A stretch of 64,000 nucleotides of DNA. Origin: Triticum aestivum. Its lineage: Eukaryota > Streptophyta > Magnoliopsida > Poales > Poaceae. The notes under the pieces are model-generated. The model searched no databases. It had not been told where the DNA came from and was given only the letters and a program-made list of their open reading frames with translations. Location of the stretch: contig NC_057800.1 in NCBI RefSeq assembly GCF_018294505.1, positions 179,180,353 to 179,244,352 of the forward strand. The letters are read 5' to 3'. The translations under genes were made by a program, and so were the position numbers. Below, in pieces: positions 47,047-56,860 of this stretch (the first letter of the stretch is position 1; every line of letters begins with the position of its first letter).

Positions 47047-48687
47047 CTAGGTATTACCATCTTTGGTATGCAATCCATATGTGGCTCTCATAATAGATTC
47101 ATGAGGTAATTTAATTCTATTTCTTGGAAAGTGTTCCATGCCTTTCCATAATGGAAGTAGGAATCTAATATTCCCTTCTTTCATGTCAATAATTGCACCA
47201 ATCGTTCTAAGGAAAGGTCTTCCAAGAATAATAGGACGTGTAGGATTGCAATCTATATCAAGAACAATGAAATACACGGGCACATAATTCCTATTTGCAA
47301 CAATAAGAACATCATTAATCCTTCTCATAGGTTTCTTAATGGTGGAATCCGCAAGATGCAAATTTGAAGAACAATCATCAAATTCATGGAAACCTAGCAC
47401 ATCACACAAAGTTTTTGGAATCATGGAAACATTAGCACCCAAATCACATAAAGCATAGCATTCATAATCTTTATTATTCATTTTAATAGTAGGTTCCCAC
47501 TCATCATAAAGTTTTCTAGGAATAGAAACTTCTAATTCAAGCTTTTCTTCATAAGATTGCATTAAAGCATCAACGATATGTTTAGTAAAGGCCCTATTTT
47601 GACAATAAACATGAGGAGAATTAACACGGATTGCAACAAGGAAATACAATCTATAAAAGAGCAAATTATCATAATTAAATTCCTTGAAATCCAAAATAGT
47701 GGCTTCATTGCTACGTAAAGTTTTGACATCTTCAATCCCACTTTTATTAATTTTAGCATCAAGATCTAAAAACTCCGAATCATTGGGATGCCTTTTAACT
47801 AAAGTTGACTCATCTCCAGTCCCATCTTTATAAACATTCATATGGGAAAGCAAAGATTTAATAGGAGACACATGAACCACTTTTAGATCTTCATCATTAT
47901 TATCATGAAAACTAGAAGAACATGCTTTCACAAAGCAATGGTTTTTAGCACGCATCCTAGCGGTTCTTTCTTTGCACTCATCAATGGAAATTCTCATGGC
48001 TTTGAGAGACTCATTGATGTCATGCTTAGGTGGAATTGATCTAAGTTTCAAAGAATCAATATCAAGAGAAATTCTATCCACGTTCCTAGCCAACTCATCA
48101 ATCTTAAGCCATTTTTCTTCAATCAAAGCATTGAAATTCTTTTGCGAATTCATAAATTCTTTAACACTAGTCTCAAAATCAGAGGGCGTCTTATTAAAAT
48201 TTCCATAAGAGTTGTTGGAGGAATTACCATAATTATTAGAGGAATTACTAGGGAACAACATCGAATTAAAGTTTCCTCTATACGCATTGTTACCGAAATT
48301 GTTCCTACCAACAAAATTCACATCCATAGATTCATTATTATTCTCAATCAAAGTGGACAAAGGCATATCATTATGATCAGAAGAAACACCCTTATTAGCA
48401 AACAATTTCATACGTTCGTCCATCTTTCCACTCAAAACATTGATCTCTTCAATAGCATGAACTTTTTTACTAGTGGATCTTTCGGTGTGCCATTGAGAAT
48501 AATTAACCATAATATTGTCTAGGAGTTTATTAGCTTCTCCTAAAGTGATTTCCATAAAAGTGCCTCCCGCGACCGAATCTAAAAGATTTCTAGAAGAAAA
48601 ATTCAATCTAGCATAAAAATTCTGTATAATCATCCACAAATTCAAACCATGTGTAGGGCAATTACGTATCATTAATTTCATCCTCTC
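47047..48687 (-). pseudogene. E5 gag C-terminus and aspartic protease
   Basis: The frame is the same as for the Gag part upstream, separated from it by a TAG at 48688-48690. It encodes the second half of the Gag capsid region (ERMKLMIRNCPTHGLNLW, FMEITLGEANKLLDNI), a long N/S-rich linker (about residues 120-180), and a retropepsin domain: YECYALCDLGANVSMIPKTL with D-L-G-A active site, and later PIILGRPFLRTIGAIID. The D-L-G-A form is typical of Athila-group proteases. It ends at TKDGNT (stop 47047-47049). No RT follows; the conserved hairpin block comes next. The 544-codon frame is otherwise clean. Confidence 0.8.
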
Positions 48688-49128
48688 CTAAGCTTGTGCA
48701 ACATGCTCATGATAAAGTTGCTTAAAATTCATAATATCGTTTCTAAGAGAGATGATCTTAGCAGGAGGAAAATACTTAGAGATAAAAGCATCTTTGCACT
48801 TATTCCATGAGTTAACACTATTTTTAGGTAAAGAAGAAAACCAAGTTTTAGCACGATCTCTAAGTAAAAACGGAAATAGCTTCAATTTAACAATATCATT
48901 ATCCACATCTTTCTTCTTTTGCATATCACACAAGTCAACAAAGTTGCTTAGATGGGTAGCGGCATCTTCACTAGGAAGGCCGGAAAATTGATCTTTCATG
49001 ACAAGATTCAACAAAGCAGCATTAATTTCACAAGATTCAGCATCAGTAATAGGAGCAATCGGAGTGCTAATAAAATCATTGTTGTTGGTATTGGAAAAGT
49101 CACATAATTTAGTATTATCTTGAGGCAT
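48688..49128 (-). pseudogene. E5 gag N-terminus (ends at a premature TAG)
   Basis: The frame starts MPQDNTKLCDF at 49126-49128; an upstream ATG at 49138-49140 would add four residues. It encodes the N-terminal Gag domain of an Athila-type Gypsy element: INAALLNLVMKDQFSGLPSEDAATHL, LKLFPFLLRDRAKTWFSSLP and WNKCKDAFISKYFPPAK are characteristic. The TAG at 48688-48690 sits where the family has a tryptophan (HVAQA-W-ERM), so a single G to A change on the coding strand created it. Downstream coding continues in the same frame. Gag would build the virus-like particle. Confidence 0.82.
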
Positions 49129-49317
49129 TGTGACAAACAATCAATCCAACACACAAGCAAACAAGAAGCAAGCAAAAAGAGGTGAACGAAAAAGGGCGAA
49201 TAAAATGACAAAGGTGAAGTGGGGGAGAGGAAAACGAGAGGCATATGGCAAATAATGTAATGCGAGGGATAAAAGTTTGTGATGTGTACTTGGTATGTCT
49301 TGACTTGAGCGTAGATC

Positions 49318-49336
49318 TCCCCAGCAACGGCGCTCG
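49318..49336 (-). other. E5 primer-binding site (tRNA-Asp type, altered)
   Basis: Plus-strand TCCCCAGCAACGGCGCTCG matches the tRNA-Asp 3' end with changes at the sixth base and after GGCGC. It lies 10 bases from the LTR. Confidence 0.7.
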
Positions 49337-49346
49337 AAATCCTTCT

Positions 49347-50909
49347 TGCTACCTCTTGAGCATGCATTGGTTTTCCCTTGAAGAGGAAAAGGTGATGCAG
49401 CAAAGTAGCATAAGTATTTCCCTTAGTTTTTGAGAACAAAGGTATCAATCCAGTAGGAGACTACACGCAAGTCACCTAGTACCTGCACAAACAATCAAGA
49501 ACCTTGCAACCAATGCGATAAAGGGGTTGTCAATCCCTTCACGGCCACTTGCAAAAGTGAGACCTGATAAAGATAATAAGATAAATATTTTTGGTATTTT
49601 TGTTGTATAGATTGAAAAATAAAGATTGCAAAATAAATAGTAAAGTAGAATTATAGATCGGAAACTTATATGATGAAAGTAGACCCGGGGGCCATAGGTT
49701 TCACTAGTGGCTTCTCTCATGATAGCATATATTACGGTGGGTGAACAAATTACTGCCGAGCAATTGATAGAAAAGTGCATAGTTTTGATGATATCTAAGG
49801 CAATGATCATGAATATAGGCATCACGTCCGTGTCAAGTAGACCGAAATGATTCTGCATCTACTAATATTACTCCAGACGTCGACCGCTATCCAGCATGCA
49901 TCTAGAGTATTAAGTTCATAAGAGCAGAGTAATGCATTAAGCAAGATGACATGATGTAGAGGGATAAACTCAAGCAATATGATATAAACCCATATTTTTA
50001 TTCTCGATGGCAACAATACAATACGTGCCTTGTTGCCCCTGCTGTCACTGGGAAAGGCCACCGCAAGATTGAACCCAAGGCTAAGCACTTCTCCCTGCAA
50101 GAAAGATCAATCGAGTAGGCCAAACTAAACCGATAATTCGAAGAGACTTGCAAAGATATAAAATCATGCATATAAGAATTCAGAGAAGAACCAAATAATA
50201 TTCAAAGATAATCAAATTCATAAACCCACAATTCATCGGATCTCGGTAAACACACTGCAAAAGAGTATTACATCGAATAGATCTCCAAGAACATCGAGGA
50301 GAACTTTGTATTGAAGATCAAAGAGATAGAAGAAGCCATATAGCTAATAACTATGGACCCAAAGGTTTGTGGTAAACTACTCACACATCATCGGAGAGGC
50401 TTTGGTGTTGATGTAGAAGCCCTTCGTGATCGAATCCCCCTCCGACAGATCGCCAGAAAAGGCCCCGGATGGGATCTCATGGGTACAGAAGGTTGCGGCA
50501 GTGGAAAAGTGGTTTCGTAGCTCCCCTCGATGTTTTTAGGGTACATGGGTATATATAGGCGAAAGAAGTATGTCGGTGGAGCTCCGTGGGGCCCACGAGG
50601 GTGGGCGCGCGCCCCCTGCCTCGTGGAAGCTTCACAGAATTCCAGACTTGTACTCCAAGTCTCCTGGGTTGCGTTTGTTCCAAGAAAGATCCTCACGAAG
50701 GTTTCGTTCCATTTGGATTCCGTTTAATATCCCTTCTCTGCGAAACACTGAAATAGGCAAAAAAACAGCAATTTGCACTGGGCCTTCGGTTAATAGGTTA
50801 GTCCCAAAAATAATATAAAAGTGCATATTAAATCCCATTAAACATCCAAAAACAGATAATATAATAGCATGGAACAATCAAAAATTATAGATACGTTGGA
50901 GACGTATCA
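49347..50909 (-). repeat. E5 5' LTR, 1563 bp
   Basis: It begins TGCTACCTCTTGAG and ends GAGACGTATCA on the plus strand. Its end resembles the E2 LTR end, but the bodies differ. Its partner LTR is missing. Confidence 0.82.
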
Positions 50910-51805
50910 ACCACTAAGGGAATCACAACATACATACTATCAAAATATTGAACACATATCAAGTTCACATGATTAATTGCAACATGATTTCTCCCGTGAC
51001 CTCAAGAACAAAGGTAAGTACTCACAAATGATAAACATGCTCATGATCAGAGGGGTATTAAATAACATATTGGATCTGAACATATAATCTTCCACCAAAT
51101 AAACCATATAGTAATCAACTACAAGATGTAATCAACACTACTAGTCACTCACAAGTACGAATATATAGTTCCGGTAACAAGATTGAACACAAGAGATGAA
51201 CTTGGGTTTGAGAGGAGATGGTGTTGTTGAAGATGTTGATGGAGATTGCCCTCCCCAAGATGGGAGAGTTGTTGGTGATGATGATGACGATGATTTCCCC
51301 TTCCGGGAGGAAAGTTCCCCCGGCGGAATCGCTCTGCAGGAGAGCAAAAGTGCTCCTGCCCAAGTTCCGCCTCGAGGCAGCGGCACTTCGTCCCATAAGT
51401 CCTCCCCTTATTTTTTCTAGGTAAAAATGACTTATATACCAAAAGATGGGCACCGGAGGTGGGTTGAGGAGGGCACAACCCACCAGGGCGCGCTTGGGCT
51501 CCCTAGCGCGCCCAGGTGGGTTGTTCCCACTTGGTGGGCCCCCTCTGGTAGTTATTTGTTCCAGTAATTCTTAAATAATCCATAAAAAATATCCGTGAAG
51601 TTTCATCTTGTTTGGAGTTGTGCAGAATAGGTCTCCTGACGTAGCTTTTCCAGGTCCATATTTCCAACTGCCGGAATTCTCCCTTTTGGTGTGTACCTTG
51701 CAAATTATGAGAGAAAAGGCATTAGAATTACTCCAAAAAAGAATTATTATGGATAAAAACATTATAAATAACAGTAATAAAACATGATGCAAAATGGACG
51801 TATCA
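50910..51805 (-). repeat. E6: Gypsy LTR fragment
   Basis: The right edge, GGACGTATCA, with minus-strand start TGATACGTCCATTTTGCATC, is typical of Sabrina/WHAM-like wheat LTRs. The left part is missing because E5 abuts at 50910. No partner LTR or interior is seen. Short frames within it are not credible genes. Confidence 0.65.
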
Positions 51806-52202
51806 GTCTTTCTCGCTTTTTCAGACGCTGATGAAATTATGCAGCCGTTGGCACCACTATTTGTTGTAGTTGCTGAATAACAATCTTCTAGTTGACATCA
51901 CTGCTCATCTTGATCTAAATAGAGTTTTCCCAGAAGTTGACATGAGTTGGCATGCTCTGTTTTTCATCGGTGTAGAATATTTTATTTTTCCTTTATTTTT
52001 TTGTAATAGTTGGTATGCTCCTTGTTCCTTACATGTGATCTTTTCTATACCAACATTTTGTGCAGGCATGAGTTGCTGGAGGAGCTGCATCATCTTTCGC
52101 AGCAGATGCTGAGGTATGTGGGTATTTTATTGTGTTTATGAGCTATTGAATGGTTTCTTGCAATTTTTTTAGTTTCTCTTATCTTCTTGCAATATCATGC
52201 TT
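51806..52202 (+). other. Unassigned segment with exon-like blocks
   Basis: Between E6 and the CACTA terminus lies about 400 bases with two intron/exon-like signals on the plus strand: TTTTTCAG|ACGCTGATG near 51824, and TTTTGTGCAG|GCATGAGTTGC...GCTGAG|GTATG at about 52066-52112. The second gives a short peptide HELLEELHHLSQQ. No family is recognisable. It could be a host gene relic. Confidence 0.3.
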
Positions 52203-52251
52203 CACTACAAAAAATACACTTCTGTGATGATACGTGTTTGTCACAATAGGT
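52203..52251 (+). repeat. CACTA left terminal inverted repeat
   Basis: It starts with the diagnostic CACTA and continues ACTTCTGTGATGATACGTG. Related CACTTCC.TGATGAT blocks recur at 52371-52385. Confidence 0.8.
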
Positions 52252-52351
52252 TGCATTTTTTGTCATGCATGTACATCCATGACGATTTTATGACAGAATC
52301 AAGATAGTCATACCTGTGCTGTCGTAGAAGTGTTCCATGACATTACCAAAA

Positions 52352-52387
52352 TTATCATCACGGAAGTGTCCACTTCCATGATGATAA
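52352..52387. repeat. Subterminal hairpin, 17-bp stem
   Basis: The arm TTATCATCACGGAAGTG pairs with CACTTCCATGATGATAA (one mismatch) across a 2-base loop. The right arm repeats the terminal CACTTC.GTGATGAT block. Confidence 0.85.
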
Positions 52388-52599
52388 ATCACGCATCACA
52401 AGAGTGCTTTCGTCAAGGGTGACCGACACGTGGCATCCACCATAATGGAACGCTGTTAAGCTATCGGGGATTTTGGATCCGATAACCCGTTAACAACCCT
52501 GACCAATGGGAAATTTCCACGTGTAAAATTCTGATTGGCCGAAGGGAACACCTGTCAGCTCGTCAGTGGGCCAGATGTCGCCTGTCCATTGGAGGAGAC

Positions 52600-53560
52600 A
52601 TGCCTATGATACGTCGACACGTGGCTGGGCCCAACAGAGTCCCATATAGGTTAAAAATGCCGGCCCAATGAAAGGCCCATAGAACTTAATCAGGTACTAG
52701 TGGGCCAGCCCAATAACGGCCTGCTTAATAAAGGCCCATTTACGGCCCGAAGCTAGATCTAGCCCGTTAAATGTTTGCCCAATATTTAGGCCCATTTACG
52801 GCCCGAAACTTGATCTGGCCCGTTAATTGTTTGCCCAATATTTGGGCCCATTTGTGGCCCGAAGCCAGATCTGGCCCATTAATTGTTCACCGAATATTTG
52901 GGCCCAACTACAGCCCAGTGACTTTCGGCCTGTTAGAGGCCTGATATAGACATGGGCCCATTTCAGCCCGGTATGACATTCGGCCTGGGAATGGCCCGTG
53001 CTGCCCATGGGCCATATATGGTCCGACGGGACATCGGGCCCACTAACGGCCCGTGCTAAAGGTGGCAACAGTTAAGCCCAACGTGACTTTGGGCCCGTTA
53101 AAGGCTTGTCGCTTAATTCGGCCCATTGATGCCTGTGCTAAGCTTTCGGCCTCTTAAAGGCCCATCATATCAGTGGGCCAACTAAGTCCCGAGATATGTT
53201 TCGGCCTGGTAATGGTCCGTGAGCTAACTGGGCCCAAAACGGCCTGGTCTACATTTCGGCCTGCTGAAGGCCCGTCGACGACTAGTGAAAATTGAGGCCC
53301 AACATGCATTTTGGCCTGCTAAAGGCCCGTGGTTTCATCTCGGCCGTAACAGGCCAGTACAATATTCAGCCTGTTAATGGCCCAACGCTACCTGGGCCAA
53401 ACTAAGCGCTGGGTCGACAAAAGGCCCAACTAAAATATAGGCAGGTGTAAGTTTGGGCCTGGCGCAATGTGTGAAGGCCCCAATCATTCGGGCCCGAGAA
53501 AGACGCAAGCCGACCCAATTGTGGCCTGCTAAAAACCTGGCCCGTTAGAGTCGAATGTTT
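52600..53560. repeat. CACTA subterminal GGCCC-rich repeats
   Basis: Dozens of degenerate units built on GGCCCGTTAA, TTTCGGCCTG and GGGCCCA occur in both orientations over about 950 bases. Such arrays are transposase-binding subterminal repeats in CACTA elements. Frames here, for example around 52823-53068, are by-products of the repeat. Confidence 0.75.
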
Positions 53561-53840
53561 CGATCCGGTCGACTACATCTGATTTTTTTCAGATAGCGAA
53601 TGATGGCAGTAACTAGTAGGAATTAAGAACAAACCTACTCTATACAATAAAGAAATTACGGCATAGTAACTAAGAATAAACCTACACTATACAATAAAGG
53701 ATTTAAGGTATATTACATCCACTAGGCATCGAAGTTCGCCACCAGTGATCATAAAGCGCAACGAAGAAGCAGATTACAAAAACTAGGCACCATTGCAGCG
53801 TAACAAAATAATACTGAACCGAGACCACTTCCAAGACAGT

Positions 53841-54242
53841 TCAAGAAAGGTTAGCCTTGCAGGGGAACTGCTGCGCAAGCTGCTGAGCAAGGCTGTGAGA
53901 CCGGCCTAGCATGTCGGTCATAGCTTCCAGGTGTAGCTGTTTAGCGATGAGGTTCTCATTGGTGTTCTCCGCAATCTTTCTTAGAGATAGGACTTCAAGT
54001 CGAAGTTGAGTTGCAGAATGCCTTTCTGCTAGAACTTGGGACTGAAGAAGTCGAACTGATTCAGACAACGAATTCTGTGAGCTTGTCTGACTGTTAGTCT
54101 CAAGTAACTTGAACACTGCATCAAGACAAGACTTTGGGGTTGTCTCGCTATCTTCAAGATGTTTTGCCTTCTTTGCTGCAATATATGTTGGGTTTGTCTC
54201 ACAACCTTCAGCAGACTTGTGCATGCCATCAGGCATATCACC
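53841..54242 (-). pseudogene. Coiled-coil last exon of a CACTA-type gene
   Basis: The minus strand has an acceptor TTTGTTTCAG before GGTGATATG (exon begins 54242) and an open frame to the stop at 53841. The 134-residue peptide has SLSESVRLLQSQVLAERHSATQLRLEVLSLRKIAENT, with hydrophobic residues at heptad-like spacing, so a coiled coil is likely. It ends QQFPCKANLS. It sits at the 3' end of the exons at 54786-56582 and parallels the exon at 60272-60589. Such coiled-coil C-termini are common in the second gene of plant CACTA elements. Function is inferred as DNA-binding or partner binding. Confidence 0.55.
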
Positions 54243-54785
54243 CTGAAACAAAGCAGAGAGATGACAGGTTTTGCACGTGTATAAACAAAGATGATAACTG
54301 TTCTGTCAATTCTATCCAATTTCAAATTAGAAAATAAAGAGTAAGTTCAAAATATCAATAGCATAATTTGGCATTGTTCATAATGCGGGGAGCTTCACCA
54401 CACTACTGGATTACCATGTCAACATAACAAGCATAGATGAAGGGCAAAGAAAATCATTGTATCTATTTTGGATAATGTGCATGGCATGTTGTTCATATCA
54501 TCAGCCACATCAGTAAGATAAAACAGGAGATGACAAGGTGCAAACGTGGGCTGCTTCACCACACACTGGATTATAGATCCACAAAAACAAGCATACATAT
54601 AGGGAGTATTAAGTAATGTGCATGGTATGAATAAGGAATTTGGTTTTACAAGTAAAACTTAGAACTTACGGTTCTTACGAACATGCATTTTGGTAGAAAC
54701 AGCAAACTAAACAGCAGTAAACGATAGGGAGTATGAGCAAATTAAACAGCAGTTGAGGATAAAGGCTTTAGAAGGACTGACTTAC

Positions 54786-54880
54786 ATTAACAGTTAACAC
54801 CGGCTTTATAATGCCCTTCTCCATGTCAAGGGAAGGATAACTCAAGAATTTCAGCACAGAATCTTCTTCATAAGCATTGC
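54786..54880 (-). pseudogene. CACTA-type gene exon (YEEDSVLKFL)
   Basis: The exon is bounded by an acceptor GTACAG (plus 54881-54886) and a donor GTAAGT (plus 54780-54785). It encodes NAYEEDSVLKFLSYPSLDMEKGI...PVLTVN. The frame is open throughout. It lies between the signature exon (55470) and the last exon (54242). 54243-54785 appears intronic, with nothing else recognised. Confidence 0.5.
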
Positions 54881-55158
54881 CTGTACTCTACATTTTGTAG
54901 AGAGTAATAATAGATATGATAATACAGGAAGGGATAGAGGATAATGAAGATAAGATGCAGATTGATGCTACATAATCAACTACCAATCCCTGGAAGTACA
55001 AGCGTTACAGGACAAAATGTACTGACAAGAGCAATGGGCTACACTTCTGCACTGGCATTGTCTGTGTATTCTACTTGTTGGTAAGATTAAATATATAGAT
55101 CTGATCTTTTTTAGTAAATGGTGGGCGAGGGAGACAAGATGCAGAATGCTACAAAATG

Positions 55159-55244
55159 AACCAATCCTCTTCCCATAATGCAAGAGTGTTTTGAACACTG
55201 GTGTACTGTACAAAACATTCTTATATTATGGGACGGAGGGAGTA
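55159..55244. mobile_element. Stowaway-type MITE (86 bp, left end decayed)
   Basis: The right end is the diagnostic CATAATATAAGAATGTTTTG, inverted, reading out to GGGACGGAGGGAGTA. The left end (CTCTTCCCATAATGCAAGAG) is a decayed version of the same terminus. The TA at the right edge fits the Stowaway target. It lies in an intron of the minus-strand CACTA-type gene. Confidence 0.85.
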
Positions 55245-55469
55245 GCTGTTAATGTAAGTATAGTGATAGACCACGTTCAGTCCTTACAAGAGGACTGCAG
55301 AGCTAAACCTCTTCAAAAGCATTGGGTTGATTCTAAATTTATGTAAGAGTCCATACGGATCTTATAATGTCCACCAAATGGACGATTACGAGGCTAACAT
55401 GTGCAGTGATGCTACATAATCAAACAGCTATGAAAGTAAGTATGGTCATACAGGGCAAGAGGTACTCAC

Positions 55470-55575
55470 AAGAGCAATGCAGTGTGCAGTATAGTTGCGA
55501 GATTCTGTGGTCCCTTGAGAATGAATGTTCTTCTGCTAACAGTTTTCGTACAAGTGAGACATTAAGGCAAATGCA
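55470..55575 (-). pseudogene. CACTA-type transposase signature exon (Transposase_24-like)
   Basis: The minus strand encodes NIHSQGTTESRNYTAH, followed by CIAL and a GTGAGT donor (plus 55464-55469). It matches the TTGSRSY.AH signature of the plant transposase Ptta/En/Spm family (Pfam Transposase_24), with E for G. Upstream in the same frame is YENC, then a TAG stop. The upper exon limit is uncertain. This is the best evidence that the 54-57 kb gene is of CACTA origin. Confidence 0.55.
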
Positions 55576-55616
55576 GAAATGTAGTTCAAATTGTGATGTG
55601 ATATCATAGACAGTAC

Positions 55617-55820
55617 CTTATGCTACAGCCGAGACCAATGTGTAACAAGATTATTCCAGTCACCGTCGGATAAATGTAGCACCGGAGACTTTACAGAAAT
55701 TTCATTCAGAGGCTTGCCATCGAAGTGCGCTTGCCTCAGGTAGGAACGATACTTCATCAACGAGTGCTTGAAAAGCGCAACCAACCCTTGCTCGTCATCA
55801 CAATCCAGTTTGCTCCTCGC
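55617..55820 (-). pseudogene. CACTA-type gene exon (LVALFKHSLMKYRSYLRQA)
   Basis: It is bounded by acceptor TTTAAATAG (plus 55821 onward) and donor GTACTG (plus 55611-55616). It encodes DDEQGLVALFKHSLMKYR and, after a further stretch, DGDWNNLVTHWS, then a TAG stop three codons before the donor. The phase joins cleanly to the exon ending at 55906 (NLR|ARS). This segment precedes the TTGSR signature in related plant CACTA proteins as I remember them. Confidence 0.6.
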
Positions 55821-55905
55821 CTATTTAAAAGAATGAAATCTTGTGTCTTCTGTCAGCAGAAACATATGCAGTAATGACCATGAATAACATTAGTACATTA
55901 CTTAC

Positions 55906-56380
55906 GCGTAAGTTGCAGAGGAAGACTGGAAATTGTTCTGTGTCTGTGGTATAATCTTTCCATGAAGGAAAGATGCGCACAAAGTTCCTGACAACAACAT
56001 AAGCTTCGTCTTCTAAACTGGGAAGAAATGGAACAGGGGTCCTATTTGCTGCAATTGGGGCTCTCTCTGGTTCGAAAAGGGATTTGGCAACTGGATTTGG
56101 TGTACTCTTTGCTGGAATGGGGGTTTTGCGTCGTACAGCTGGTGCTATGTCAACTGGCATAATCATACTGTTTGCTGCAGTTGGGGTCTGCTGAGTTGGG
56201 GCATCAGAAATGACCAGTGTAGTAGGGCTAGAGTCTGCTAGAGTTGGGGTATTTTGTGGGTCAGGTGATATTGCAACTACACCTAATGGGCTATTTGATT
56301 TATCAGGTGCCACTACCTTTTCCAAATACTTTGCTTGTGCTCCTCCATGATCAGCAATCGCCCTCTTCCTTTTGAACGTC
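55906..56380 (-). pseudogene. CACTA-type gene exon, proline/threonine-rich
   Basis: Acceptor GTATCAG (plus 56381-56387) and donor GTAAGT (plus 55900-55905) bound a 158-residue open exon. It starts TFKRKRAIADHGG (basic, possible nuclear signal), continues with a degenerate repeat built on 'TP..A...P' (NTPTLADSSP, QTPTAANSM, KTPIPAKSTP, RAPIAANRTP), and ends FPSWKDYTTDTEQFPVFLCNLR. It is a linker region ahead of the conserved core. Confidence 0.55.
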
Positions 56381-56581
56381 TGATACACAAGAACATCATT
56401 TGAATGGATAAATATGGTATGATGACAGATGGAATATGTACTGAAAATGGATAGGCAGGGCGTATTCACATACACGATGTGTAAACTAAGCTAATGGCAG
56501 TTCAACAAAGTAGAAGCAATGCAAAGCATCAGTTGCAAGATATGTGCGAGCAATGTAACCTTGGAAAGTTAGAGCAAGTAC

Positions 56582-56860
56582 CTTGATGGGTGAATAAGAT
56601 AGGGCATCTTCCTCTGACTCCTCCACTAGGGAGCTACATTGACTTAGGTCTCCCTCTAGCTCAGAATCACTGTTAGGATCATATTCTGAGCATGAATCTG
56701 TAGGTGGAGAGCGTTTGCATTGCATTGCATCCAGACTTGATTTCAGTCCCTTAATGCCAAGTTTGACAGCCATGGCATTGTTCTGCTTTATTCTTTTCAT
56801 GCGCGCAAGCTCATAATCATTATGATGCTGTTCAGAATCTGAGATTCATGAAAACATAAA
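56582..56860 (-). pseudogene. CACTA-type gene 5' exon (YELARMKRI...LGI)
   Basis: The open frame encodes HHNDYELARMKRIKQNNAMAV, then KLGIKGLKSSLDAM and an acidic serine-rich tail (EYDPNSDSELEGD), ending at a donor GTACTT (plus 56576-56581). The YE..R...I..N pattern recurs in plant genes of this kind. The upper limit (about 56846-56860) follows a CTCAG acceptor and is approximate. Confidence 0.45.

Larger units (their letters stand above)
44556..50909 (-). mobile_element. E5: 3'-truncated Gypsy (Athila-type) retrotransposon
   Basis: Only the 5' LTR (49347-50909) is present. The interior runs leftward through gag and protease (49128-47047) and about 2.5 kb of 3' non-coding sequence, then stops abruptly at about 44556 against the Copia RNase H, with no polypurine tract or 3' LTR. 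The 3' non-coding part is collinear with E2 (26600-28600). RT and integrase are absent. The primer site resembles the tRNA-Asp type but has changes. A deletion that removed the 3' LTR and the end of the Copia element would explain the junction. Confidence 0.82.

Noticed and set aside
51145..51483. Overlapping frames of about 70-112 codons on both strands in the E6 fragment
   Set aside because: All three minus-strand frames and two plus-strand frames are open in the same GC-rich stretch, which is expected from composition; this is LTR sequence.
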